Below, one piece after another: positions 6,726 to 13,206 of a stretch of DNA of 16,138 nt. The DNA comes from an uncultured Clostridia bacterium (GTDB lineage: Bacteria; Bacillota; Clostridia; Oscillospirales; Acutalibacteraceae). The stretch lies in assembly GCA_937919155.1 (NCBI GenBank), contig CALFPM010000142.1:1-16138 (forward strand), written 5' to 3'. The notes under the pieces are model-generated. The model ran no database searches. It saw only the letters and a list, made by a program, of their open reading frames with translations, and was not told the DNA's origin. A program made the translations under genes and the position numbers. Within the stretch, counting starts at the first letter, position 1, and every line of letters begins with the position of its first letter.

Positions 6726-8600
6726 ATGGAATACATTTCTGAAAATTTTGATGTTGCCGTTATCGGCGCAGGACACGCGGGTATTGAAGCGGGTCTTGCC
6801 GCCGCACGCCTCGGATGCAAAACGGCGGTTTTTACAATTAATCTGGATTGGGTGGGCAATATGCCTTGCAACCCGTCAATCGGCGGCACGTCAAAAGGAC
6901 ACCTTGTTCGTGAGATTGACGCCCTCGGCGGCGAAATGGGTGTTGCGGCTGACCTTAACACACTGCAGAACAGAATGCTCAATCTGGGCAAAGGTCCTGC
7001 GGTGCACAGTCTGCGCGCTCAGATTGACCGCAGAGCATACTCCGATTACATGAAATCCGTTATGGAAAGGCAGAAAAATATGTATCTGCGCCAGGCGGAA
7101 ATTGTGGATATCCGCAAAGACGGTGACGAATGGATACTCAAAACCCGACTTGAAGCTCTGCACAGAGCAAAGGCGGTTATCATTGCAACGGGTACTTTTC
7201 TTGCAGGCAAAGTTTTTATCGGTGATGTTTCCTATGACAGCGGTCCTGACGGAATGTTCCCCTCTGTTGACCTTGCAAAGGCACTCAAAGACCTTGGAGT
7301 TCTGACCCGCCGCTTCAAAACGGGCACTCCTCCCCGTATCAACCGCAGAAGTGTTGATATTGAAAGCCTTGAACCGCAGCACGGTGACGAAAAAATCACC
7401 CATTTTTCTTACAGAAAAGATATAGAAGTCCGCAACACCGAGCCTTGCTATATTACATATACGGGCGAAGAAACCAAGAAAATCATACTTGAAAATCTTC
7501 ACCGTTCACCCCTTTATTCGGGCAAAATTGACGGCGTAGGCCCCCGATATTGCCCCAGCATTGAGGATAAAATTGTGCGTTTTTCCGAAAAAGAACGCCA
7601 TCAGATATTTGTTGAGCCCTGCGGCGCAAACACAGACGAGATGTATCTGCAGGGACTTTCCTCCTCACTTCCCGAGGATGTTCAGCTGAAAATCGTCCGC
7701 AGTATTCCCGGACTTGAAAATGCGGAGTTTCTCCGCACCGCCTATGCCATTGAATATGACTGCGTTGACCCTCTTTCGCTCAGACAGACCCTTGAATTCA
7801 AGGATTTTGAGGGACTTTACGGCGCAGGACAGTTCAACGGCTCCAGCGGATATGAGGAAGCCGCCGCTCAGGGACTTGTGGCAGGCATGAATGCCGCCCT
7901 CAAAATTCAGGGCAAAGAGCCTGTTATCCTTGACCGAACAACCTCATACATCGGCACTCTTATTGACGATCTTGTTACCAAAGGCTGCTCCGACCCATAC
8001 AGAATGATGACCTCCCGCTCCGAATACCGCCTTATTTTGAGGCAGGACAATGCAGACCGCCGACTGACGGAAATCGGCTACAAGGCAGGTCTTATCAGCG
8101 AGGAAAGATATGCAGAATTCCTTGAAAAGCTTGAGATGATTGCCAAGGAGCGCGAAAGAATTGCGGCTCTTTCAATCCCCAAAACTCCCGAAATTGACGC
8201 AATGCTTGTTTCACGTGAAACATCTGCCCTTGAAAAAGGAGTTAAAATGATTGAACTTCTGCGCAGACCTCAGATTAATTATGAAGCTCTTGCTCCCTTT
8301 GATAACACAAGGCCCGACCTGCCTGACGATGTTTTTGAGCAGGTTGAAATTGATATCAAGTATGAAGGCTATATCAAGCGCCAGCAAATGCAGATCAATG
8401 AACTGCGCCGCCTTGAAGTTAAGCGTCTTCCGAAAGACCTTGATTACAATCTGATTACAGGATTGCGCCTTGAAGCAATGGAAAAACTCACCAAAATCCG
8501 ACCCGAAACCGTGGGTCAGGCTTCAAGAATTTCAGGCGTTTCCCCTGCCGACATTTCGGTTTTACTTATTTATCTTGAGAGGAACGGTATAAATGTTTAA
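6726..8600 (+). CDS. mnmG: tRNA uridine-5-carboxymethylaminomethyl(34) synthesis enzyme MnmG (GidA)
   Basis: This is the FAD- and NADH-dependent partner of MnmE in wobble-uridine modification of tRNA. I use ATG 6726, giving 624 residues close to the usual 620-630 and starting MEYISENFDVAVIGAGHAG; in-frame ATGs at 6660 and 6699 would extend over the DnaA boxes and have no ribosome binding site. The ribosome binding site for 6726 is weak (AGTGG). Visible features are the FAD-binding GxGxxG at 14-19, the signature CNPSIGG with Cys48, RYCPSIEDK with Cys276 (equivalent to the second conserved cysteine), and YGAGQFNGSSGYEEAAAQGLVAG in the second GidA signature. A parS site is embedded at about residues 494-499. 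The 3' end overlaps rsmG by 8 bp, so the two are likely cotranslated. Confidence 0.97.
   Translation: MEYISENFDVAVIGAGHAGIEAGLAAARLGCKTAVFTINLDWVGNMPCNPSIGGTSKGHLVREIDALGGEMGVAADLNTLQNRMLNLGKGPAVHSLRAQIDRRAYSDYMKSVMERQKNMYLRQAEIVDIRKDGDEWILKTRLEALHRAKAVIIATGTFLAGKVFIGDVSYDSGPDGMFPSVDLAKALKDLGVLTRRFKTGTPPRINRRSVDIESLEPQHGDEKITHFSYRKDIEVRNTEPCYITYTGEETKKIILENLHRSPLYSGKIDGVGPRYCPSIEDKIVRFSEKERHQIFVEPCGANTDEMYLQGLSSSLPEDVQLKIVRSIPGLENAEFLRTAYAIEYDCVDPLSLRQTLEFKDFEGLYGAGQFNGSSGYEEAAAQGLVAGMNAALKIQGKEPVILDRTTSYIGTLIDDLVTKGCSDPYRMMTSRSEYRLILRQDNADRRLTEIGYKAGLISEERYAEFLEKLEMIAKERERIAALSIPKTPEIDAMLVSRETSALEKGVKMIELLRRPQINYEALAPFDNTRPDLPDDVFEQVEIDIKYEGYIKRQQMQINELRRLEVKRLPKDLDYNLITGLRLEAMEKLTKIRPETVGQASRISGVSPADISVLLIYLERNGINV
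8207..8222. promoter_or_regulatory. parS centromere site inside mnmG
   Basis: TGTTTCACGTGAAACA is a perfect match to the 16-bp palindromic parS consensus bound by ParB/Spo0J. It is read in the mnmG frame as VSRET, so the site is accommodated within coding sequence. A second perfect copy lies 2.1 kb away at 10326-10341. Confidence 0.95.
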
Positions 8601-9303
8601 CACCTCCCTTTTGATTTCCGATGCTGAAAGGCTTGGAATTACCCTTACGGACGAGCAAATCAGCCGCTTTGATGCGCTTTCCGACCTGCTTGTTGAGCAG
8701 AACAAAACAATGAATTTAACCGCAATCACCGATCCGGACGGTATTGCCGTCAAGCATTTTGCGGACAGCATATCCGTTCTCACCGCCGCAGATATTCCCA
8801 ACGGCGCAAGGGTGCTTGATGTGGGCACAGGCGCAGGTTTTCCCGGAATACCTCTGCTGATTATGCGACCTGACATTGACCTGACTATGATTGACAGCAC
8901 GGCGAAAAAGCTGAAATATGTCGAAAACACGGTTAATGAGCTTGGTCTGATTGCAACAACGCTTCACACCCGCGCGGAAGAAGCGGGTCAGAGCAAGGAA
9001 TACAGAGAAAAGTTTGATTTTGTCTGTTCACGCGCGGTTGCGGCATTGAATGTTCTTTGCGAATATTGCCTGCCTTTTGTCAAGCAGAACGGTCTTTTCA
9101 TTGCAATGAAAGGCGCGAAGGCACAGGAAGAAATTGACGGTGCAAAGGCTGCCATCAAAACTCTTGGCGGCAAAATCATTGCAGAAAAGTCATTTTCACT
9201 CTCTGACGGCGGAGAAAGAACACTTGTTGTTATCAAAAAGATATCGCAAATTCCGCCCAAATATCCCAGACCCTCTGCACAGATTGCCAAAAAGCCTCTT
9301 TAA
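8593..9303 (+). CDS. rsmG: 16S rRNA (guanine527-N7)-methyltransferase RsmG (GidB)
   Basis: RsmG uses S-adenosylmethionine to make m7G527 in the 530 loop of 16S rRNA; its loss gives low-level streptomycin resistance in several bacteria. GAGAGG at 8577-8582 precedes ATG 8593, which overlaps the mnmG stop. In the 236-residue product I see NKTMNLTAI (37-45), the SAM-binding motif I LDVGTGAGFPGIPL (75-88), the acidic ending of the next strand at D101 with STAKKLKYV, and SRAVAALNVL (146-155), all standard for the family. The length is normal. The C-terminal tail (QIPPKYPRPSAQIAKKPL) matches the usual YPR..G..KKPL ending. It is the last gene of an mnmE-mnmG-rsmG block. Confidence 0.96.
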   Translation: MFNTSLLISDAERLGITLTDEQISRFDALSDLLVEQNKTMNLTAITDPDGIAVKHFADSISVLTAADIPNGARVLDVGTGAGFPGIPLLIMRPDIDLTMIDSTAKKLKYVENTVNELGLIATTLHTRAEEAGQSKEYREKFDFVCSRAVAALNVLCEYCLPFVKQNGLFIAMKGAKAQEEIDGAKAAIKTLGGKIIAEKSFSLSDGGERTLVVIKKISQIPPKYPRPSAQIAKKPL

Positions 9304-9352
9304 TTTTAATATGAATTGTCGTTTCATCACTTATTGTGACGAACGCTTTTGC

Positions 9353-9381
9353 TGGACAATCCCCCTTTTCGGTGCTATGAT
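9353..9381 (+). promoter_or_regulatory. Candidate sigma-A promoter of noc
   Basis: A -35 box TGGACA (9353-9358, 5 of 6 to TTGACA) and a -10 box TATGAT (9376-9381) are separated by exactly 17 bp. Transcription would start near 9388, leaving a leader of about 20 nt with the ribosome binding site. The left arm of an inverted repeat fills the spacer between the boxes. Confidence 0.65.
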
Positions 9382-9402
9382 TGAGACATCGAAAGGGGGA
9401 TT
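9358..9402. promoter_or_regulatory. Inverted repeat spanning the noc promoter and ribosome binding site
   Basis: AATCCCCCTTT (9358-9368) is the exact reverse complement of AAAGGGGGATT (9392-9402); CG pairs (9370-9371 with 9390-9391) extend it past one unpaired T. The left arm lies in the promoter spacer and the right arm contains the whole ribosome binding site of noc. It may act as a repressor operator on DNA, or, in transcripts entering from rsmG, as a hairpin that hides the ribosome binding site. Confidence 0.75.
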
Positions 9403-9408
9403 TACTGT

Positions 9409-10239
9409 TTGAAGAACAATAAATATAAAATCGGCGGGCAAATAATTCTTGTTCCCCAGGAAGAGATTTATCCCAATCCAAACCAACCCCGTCAGCGATT
9501 TGACTTTGATGAGTTGGAGGGTCTTGCCCAGAGTATAAGGCAAAACGGCATTATTCAGCCTATTGCAGTCAGGGTCAACGGCAAGGGTCAATATGAACTG
9601 ATATCCGGCGAAAGGCGGCTCAGGGCATCAAGGCTTGTCGGAATAACAAAAATTCCGTGTATCATAATGGAAGCGAGCGACAGCAAATCCGCACTTTTTG
9701 CCCTGATTGAGAACATACAACGCACAGACCTGAGCTTTTTTGAAGAAGCTCTTGCAATAGATAAACTGATCAATGACTACGGAATGAGCCGCGAAGAGGT
9801 TTGCAAAAAGCTTGGCAAAGCACCGCCCACCATTTCAAACAAACTCCGTTTGCTGCGGTTGCCCGAGGAAATCCGCCTGAAAATCGTTCAGGAAAACTTA
9901 TCGGAACGCCACGCGCGTGCGCTTCTCAGGCTCACTACCCTCTCGCAGATTGAGCGTGCACTTTCCATTATTGCGGAAAAACGGCTGAATGTTGCGGAAT
10001 CGGAAAAACTGGTTGACCAGATTCTGAACACCGATAACCGCCGCAGACAACCGCCCGTCAAGCTGTTCAAGGATGTACGCATTTTCGTAAACACCCTTAA
10101 CCACGCAGTTGACACAATGAGACGCGCAGGGATTGAGGCGGATTCCGCCAAAAGCGAAACGGATGAATACATCGAATATATCGTCCGCATACCCAAAACA
10201 GGGAACTGCGTTATACGGGCAAAAAAGACCTCGGCTTAA
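9409..10239 (+). CDS. noc: Nucleoid occlusion protein Noc (ParB paralogue)
   Basis: Noc is a DNA-binding CTPase related to ParB that prevents septum assembly over the nucleoid. The start is TTG 9409, with AAAGGGGGA just upstream; a stop at 9382-9384 and the lack of other start codons exclude a longer N-terminus. The 276 residues show the CTP-binding motifs GERRLRA (68-74) and ENIQRTD (101-107), a helix-turn-helix at about 126-148, and SERHARAL (165-172). NKLRLL and SERHARAL are the Noc rather than ParB forms, and the gene sits between rsmG and parA as in Bacillus. The protein begins almost directly with the ParB-fold domain, so the amphipathic N-terminal helix that anchors Bacillus Noc to the membrane is missing. 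It has its own candidate promoter. A second ParB is the main alternative. Confidence 0.85.
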   Translation: MKNNKYKIGGQIILVPQEEIYPNPNQPRQRFDFDELEGLAQSIRQNGIIQPIAVRVNGKGQYELISGERRLRASRLVGITKIPCIIMEASDSKSALFALIENIQRTDLSFFEEALAIDKLINDYGMSREEVCKKLGKAPPTISNKLRLLRLPEEIRLKIVQENLSERHARALLRLTTLSQIERALSIIAEKRLNVAESEKLVDQILNTDNRRRQPPVKLFKDVRIFVNTLNHAVDTMRRAGIEADSAKSETDEYIEYIVRIPKTGNCVIRAKKTSA

Positions 10240-10295
10240 CTTTGATATCTCCTAATTTACCATATCTTTCTCTTTCACACCCACATCCACAGCGG

Positions 10296-10321
10296 GAGGG
10301 GCAGGTTAATTCCTGCCCCTC
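10296..10321 (+). terminator. Strong hairpin after noc
   Basis: GAGGGGCAGG (10296-10305) pairs perfectly with CCTGCCCCTC (10312-10321) around the loop TTAATT. Only a short T-containing stretch (TTGCTGTTT) follows, so as an intrinsic terminator it is imperfect, but the 10-bp GC-rich stem 57 bp after the noc stop makes it the likely end of that transcript. Confidence 0.6.
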
Positions 10322-10325
10322 TTGC

Positions 10326-10341
10326 TGTTTCACGTGAAACA
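10326..10341. promoter_or_regulatory. parS centromere site upstream of parA
   Basis: TGTTTCACGTGAAACA is a second perfect parS, lying 4 bp after the noc hairpin and 26 bp before the candidate -35 box of parA. ParB binding here nucleates the partition complex and could also modulate the parA promoter. Confidence 0.95.
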
Positions 10342-10367
10342 TTAATATTTTGTTTTTTGTCTTTTCT

Positions 10368-10395
10368 TTTACAAATATATATGTTATACTATAAA
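10368..10395 (+). promoter_or_regulatory. Candidate promoter of parAB
   Basis: TTTACA (10368-10373) and TATAAA (10390-10395) are 16 bp apart. An overlapping alternative is the extended -10 TGTTATACT (10382-10390). The stretch 10341-10433 is very AT-rich, so the exact boxes are uncertain, but a promoter somewhere here is likely because a hairpin precedes it and parA follows. Confidence 0.5.
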
Positions 10396-10447
10396 AAGTG
10401 CTTATAAATACATTACATTATATAATATATATTCGGGAGAGATTATT

Positions 10448-11215
10448 TTGGGAAAAACCATTGCAATAGTCAACCAGAAAGGCGGCGTTGGCAAAACAAC
10501 CTCCGCCGTTAACCTTACCGCTGCTCTCGGCAGCAAGGGATATAAAGTTCTGCTTGTTGATATTGACCCTCAGGGCAATTCCACAAGCGGTCTCGGCGTT
10601 AACAAAAGAGGTCTTGAAAAATCTTCATACAGTGTGCTTATCGGCGGATGTCCTGCTGAGGAGGCAATTGTTGAAACGCCTTACACCAATGTTTTTGTGA
10701 TGCCGTCAAGCATGGACCTTGCAGGCGCGGAGCTTGAACTTGTTGAAACTCAGAAAAGAGAATCAAGGCTCAAAAATTCGCTTGCGCTTGTAAAGGACAA
10801 GTTTGATTTCATTTTTCTTGACTGTCCCCCGTCACTGGGACTTATCACTCTTAACGGTCTTTGCGCCGCAGACACTCTGATTGTTCCCATTCAGTGCGAA
10901 TTCTTTGCGCTTGAGGGTCTTTCTCAGCTCATTGCAACAGTGCGCACCGTTAAGCGACTTTACAATCCATACATAGAAATTGAAGGCGTTCTTCTTACAA
11001 TGTATAACGGTCAGCTCAATCTTACACAGCAGGTTGTTGAGGAAGTCAAGCGTTGCTTCCCAAAAAAAGTTTATTCAACCGTCATTCCCCGAAATGTTCG
11101 CCTTTCGGAAGCACCCAGCTACGGTCAGCCTGTTATGTACTACGACAAATCATCCAAGGGCGCTCACGCATACAACGACCTTGCAGATGAATTTCTCAAG
11201 TTAAATTGTAGATAA
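10448..11215 (+). CDS. parA: Chromosome partitioning ATPase ParA (Soj)
   Basis: ParA binds DNA non-specifically as an ATP dimer and moves or loads origin regions with ParB; in Bacillus, Soj also regulates DnaA. The TTG start has GGGAGA 7 nt upstream and gives the canonical N-terminus MGKTIAIVNQKGGVGKTT. In the 255 residues I see the deviant Walker A with signature lysine (KGGVGKTT, 11-18), the A' box DIDPQGNSTSGLG (38-50), Walker B IFLDCPPSLGLITLN (122-136, Asp125), and the C-terminal RNVRLSEAPSYGQP motif typical of Soj. parB starts 11 bp after the stop, so the two form one operon. Confidence 0.97.
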   Translation: MGKTIAIVNQKGGVGKTTSAVNLTAALGSKGYKVLLVDIDPQGNSTSGLGVNKRGLEKSSYSVLIGGCPAEEAIVETPYTNVFVMPSSMDLAGAELELVETQKRESRLKNSLALVKDKFDFIFLDCPPSLGLITLNGLCAADTLIVPIQCEFFALEGLSQLIATVRTVKRLYNPYIEIEGVLLTMYNGQLNLTQQVVEEVKRCFPKKVYSTVIPRNVRLSEAPSYGQPVMYYDKSSKGAHAYNDLADEFLKLNCR

Positions 11216-11226
11216 GGAGAATATAT

Positions 11227-12093
11227 ATGGCACCTAAAAAAAGCGGACTCGGCAGAGGACTTGACTCCCTGCTGATGGATAATTCACTTGAAGAAACAGG
11301 CGCAGGTCAACCCGTAAAACTGAGCCTTATGGAAATTGAGCCTAACAAGGAGCAGGCAAGAAAACAGTTTGACGAAGAAGCTCTTTCCGAGCTTGCGGAT
11401 TCAATTGCTCAGCACGGCGTACTTCAGCCTCTGCTTGTACGCCCTATGATTGGCGGCGGCTATCAGCTCATTGCAGGTGAAAGACGTTGGCGTGCAAGCC
11501 GCATTGCAGGTCTTACTCAGGTACCCGTTATCATCAAAGACCTTTCGGACACCGAGGCGGCAGTTATTTCACTTATCGAAAACCTGCAGCGTGAGGACCT
11601 TAATCCCGTTGAAGAAGCTTTCGGCTTTGCAAGTCTTATGAAAGATTTCAACCTCACTCAGGAGGAGGCTGCACAGCGAGTCGGCAAATCACGCCCCGCA
11701 GTTGCAAATGCACTCCGACTTCTCAAACTTCCCGAGGCAGTGCTTGATATGGTTCGCGAAAACAAACTCTCCGCAGGCCACGCAAGAGCTCTCGCCTCTC
11801 TCAGCGATGAAAAGCTGATTATCTCAACCGCAGAGTTTGTGATTGCAAAAGCACTTTCAGTAAGAGCAACAGAAAAGCTCGTGAAGTCACTTGCGGCAGA
11901 GAAAAAAGAAAATAAAAAATCCCCGTCAAGAAACACATTCTTTGACGAGGTTGAGCTTTCGCTGAACAACAGCCTTGGCAGAAAAGCAAGAGTAATCACA
12001 AAGAGCGGCAAAGAGGGCGGCACCCTTGAAATTGCCTTCTATGACAAAGATGACCTTGCAAGAATTGCATCTGTTCTTGCCGCACTTGAATAA
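11227..12093 (+). CDS. parB: Chromosome partitioning protein ParB (Spo0J)
   Basis: ParB is a CTP-dependent clamp that loads at parS, spreads along DNA and recruits SMC. AAGGAG at 11214-11219 gives 7-nt spacing to the ATG. The 288 residues start with the ParA-stimulating peptide (GLGRGLDSLL, 7-16), followed by the CTPase domain with GERRWRA (84-90) and ENLQRED (118-124), a helix-turn-helix at about 145-167 (VGKSRPAVANALRLL), LSAGHARAL (181-189), and a C-terminal dimerisation domain from about 240. Arg156 and Gly184 occupy positions where ParB, not Noc, specificity residues are expected, and two perfect parS sites are nearby. A bidirectional terminator follows 13 bp after the stop. Confidence 0.97.
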   Translation: MAPKKSGLGRGLDSLLMDNSLEETGAGQPVKLSLMEIEPNKEQARKQFDEEALSELADSIAQHGVLQPLLVRPMIGGGYQLIAGERRWRASRIAGLTQVPVIIKDLSDTEAAVISLIENLQREDLNPVEEAFGFASLMKDFNLTQEEAAQRVGKSRPAVANALRLLKLPEAVLDMVRENKLSAGHARALASLSDEKLIISTAEFVIAKALSVRATEKLVKSLAAEKKENKKSPSRNTFFDEVELSLNNSLGRKARVITKSGKEGGTLEIAFYDKDDLARIASVLAALE

Positions 12094-12106
12094 AATCAGA
12101 AAAAAT

Positions 12107-12133
12107 AAAACCATCCAAAACGGATGGTTTTTT
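12107..12133. terminator. Bidirectional intrinsic terminator after parB
   Basis: AAAACCATCC (12107-12116) pairs perfectly with GGATGGTTTT (12122-12131) around the loop AAAAC, and the T-run reaches 12133. An A-run on the left side makes it work in both directions, ending parAB and backing up the tRNA transcript from the other strand. Confidence 0.9.
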
Positions 12134-12151
12134 CTTTTAAAGAAATAAAAA

Positions 12152-12180
12152 TGTTGATAACTTGTTGAAAACGTGGATAA
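12152..12180 (-). promoter_or_regulatory. Two one-mismatch DnaA-box-like sites
   Basis: On the - strand the segment contains TTATCCACG (12172-12180) and TTATCAACA (12152-12160), each one base from TTATCCACA, in the same orientation and 20 bp apart. Single mismatches to a 9-mer are expected a few times by chance in a window this long, so this is weak support. Confidence 0.3.
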
Positions 12181-12197
12181 CTGCCTCTGAAAATACG

Positions 12198-12221
12198 AAA
12201 AACCGCTTCATTGAAGCGGTT
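12198..12221 (-). terminator. Intrinsic terminator of tRNA-Gly
   Basis: Read on the - strand, AACCGCTTC and GAAGCGGTT (12213-12221 and 12201-12209) form a 9-bp stem with a 3-nt loop, followed by a short U-run (the A-run at 12198-12202). It begins 1 bp after the tRNA 3' CCA. Confidence 0.85.
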
Positions 12222-12222
12222 A

Positions 12223-12298
12223 TGGAGCGGATGACGAGGCTCGAACTCGCTACCTCCACCTTGGCAAGGTGGCGCTCTACCAGATGAGCTACATCCGC
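12223..12298 (-). tRNA. tRNA-Gly (anticodon GCC)
   Basis: The - strand reads as a full 76-nt cloverleaf. The acceptor arm GCGGATG pairs with CATCCGC, with discriminator U and an encoded CCA (complement of 12223-12225). The D arm is GCTC...GAGC, the anticodon stem CCACC/GGTGG carries the loop TTGCCAA with anticodon GCC, and the T arm contains GTTCGAG. It decodes GGC and GGU. It is the only - strand gene in the window and sits between two + strand operons with its own promoter and terminator. Confidence 0.97.
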
Positions 12299-12311
12299 AA
12301 CTGCAAGAGAG

Positions 12312-12340
12312 ATTATATCAAAGACTTTAGCAAATGTCAA
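12312..12340 (-). promoter_or_regulatory. Consensus sigma-A promoter of tRNA-Gly
   Basis: On the - strand TTGACA (complement of 12335-12340) and TATAAT (complement of 12312-12317) are both perfect and are separated by 17 bp. Transcription would begin a few bases before the tRNA 5' end at 12298, as expected for a stable RNA gene. Confidence 0.93.
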
Positions 12341-12394
12341 TACCTAATTTTAATTTTTTTGCACTCTTTTTTCGATAAAAAATTAAAAAAAGTG

Positions 12395-12432
12395 TTTATT
12401 TGTTTTCGCTTTGCTGATATAATTAATTATAT
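12395..12432 (+). promoter_or_regulatory. Promoter of the two-component operon, with palindrome over the -10 box
   Basis: An extended -10 TGATATAAT (12415-12423) is preceded at 17-bp spacing by a weak -35 TTTATT (12395-12400). The -10 box lies within a 16-bp perfect AT-only palindrome (12417-12432), which could be an operator or only a result of AT-richness. The stretch between this promoter and the divergent tRNA promoter (12341-12394) is AT-rich with no gene. Confidence 0.6.
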
Positions 12433-12465
12433 ATACCCTTATTATTAACAGAGAGGTATCTGATT

Positions 12466-13206
12466 ATGTATAACATTCTTATTTGCGATGACGAGGCGGA
12501 TATCCGCTCAGCGCTGAAAATCTATCTTGAGGGCAGTGATGAATACAACATCATTGAAGCCGCAAACGGAAAAGAGGCTCTTGAAATAATACGCAGTCAG
12601 GATATTCATCTGCTTCTTATGGATATTATGATGCCCGTTCTGGACGGAATGCGTGCGCTGACCCGTCTGCGCGAAGAGGGCAACAATATCCCCGTTATCC
12701 TGCTGACTGCCAAAAGCCAGGACACCGATAAAATTATGGGTCTCAACGCAGGCGCGGATGATTACATAACAAAACCCTTCAATCCCGTTGAAGTTATTGC
12801 CAGGGTCAAGTCGCAGATCCGCCGCTATGTGCGTTTTGGCGGCTCGGTCAATTCTGCGCCGAAAACCAATATTCTCCGCAACGGAAGCATTGAGCTTGAT
12901 GTTGATTCAAAGGTTGCCACAATTGACGGCGAACCCATAAACCTCACTCCAACGGAAATGATGCTTCTTAAATTCTTTATGGAAAATATCGACAAGGTAT
13001 TTCCCCCAAAGCAGATTTACCGCCTTGTGTGGGGCGATGACCCTCTCGGTGCGGAAAATACGGTTACCGTTCATATCCGCCACTTGCGCGAAAAAATCGA
13101 AATTGACCCTGCAAATCCCGAAATTCTGATTTCCTGCTGGGGTCACGGCTACAAAATGATCAGCAAGAAAGTTCCCGAAAAGATATCAAGGAGTGATGAA
13201 AATTGA
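12466..13206 (+). CDS. OmpR/PhoB-family response regulator
   Basis: This is a DNA-binding response regulator that is probably phosphorylated by the adjacent kinase. GAGAGG at 12451-12456 precedes the ATG. The 246 residues have a receiver domain (1-120) with acidic Asp8-Asp9, phosphoacceptor Asp53 (MDIMMP), Thr81 and Lys103 (TKPF). A winged-helix effector domain (about 135-235) shows LTPTEMMLLKFFMEN, VTVHIRHLREKIE and the C-terminal wing WGHGYKM. The kinase start overlaps its stop (TTGA), indicating translational coupling. It resembles regulators of the VanR/PhoP type, but no target can be named. The next gene, a CAP lipoprotein, may be part of the same operon. Confidence 0.93.
   Translation: MYNILICDDEADIRSALKIYLEGSDEYNIIEAANGKEALEIIRSQDIHLLLMDIMMPVLDGMRALTRLREEGNNIPVILLTAKSQDTDKIMGLNAGADDYITKPFNPVEVIARVKSQIRRYVRFGGSVNSAPKTNILRNGSIELDVDSKVATIDGEPINLTPTEMMLLKFFMENIDKVFPPKQIYRLVWGDDPLGAENTVTVHIRHLREKIEIDPANPEILISCWGHGYKMISKKVPEKISRSDEN

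Noticed and set aside
6510..6776. - strand ORF of 88 codons covering the mnmE-mnmG gap
   Set aside because: It runs into the mnmG 5' end, has no ribosome binding site or motif, and covers the DnaA boxes and terminator-like hairpin.
6891..7502. - strand ORF of 203 codons
   Set aside because: It is antisense to conserved mnmG sequence, has no ribosome binding site or family resemblance, and is explained by the mnmG codons.
8837..8853. Near-palindrome resembling a Noc-binding site (TTTTCCCGGAAT)
   Set aside because: It matches the Bacillus Noc site only in the core, and it encodes the invariant GFPGIP motif of RsmG, so coding constraint explains it.
12341..12394. Inverted AT-rich runs upstream of the regulator gene as a terminator
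   Set aside because: The arms are only A and T runs without a GC stem; low complexity explains the apparent pairing.
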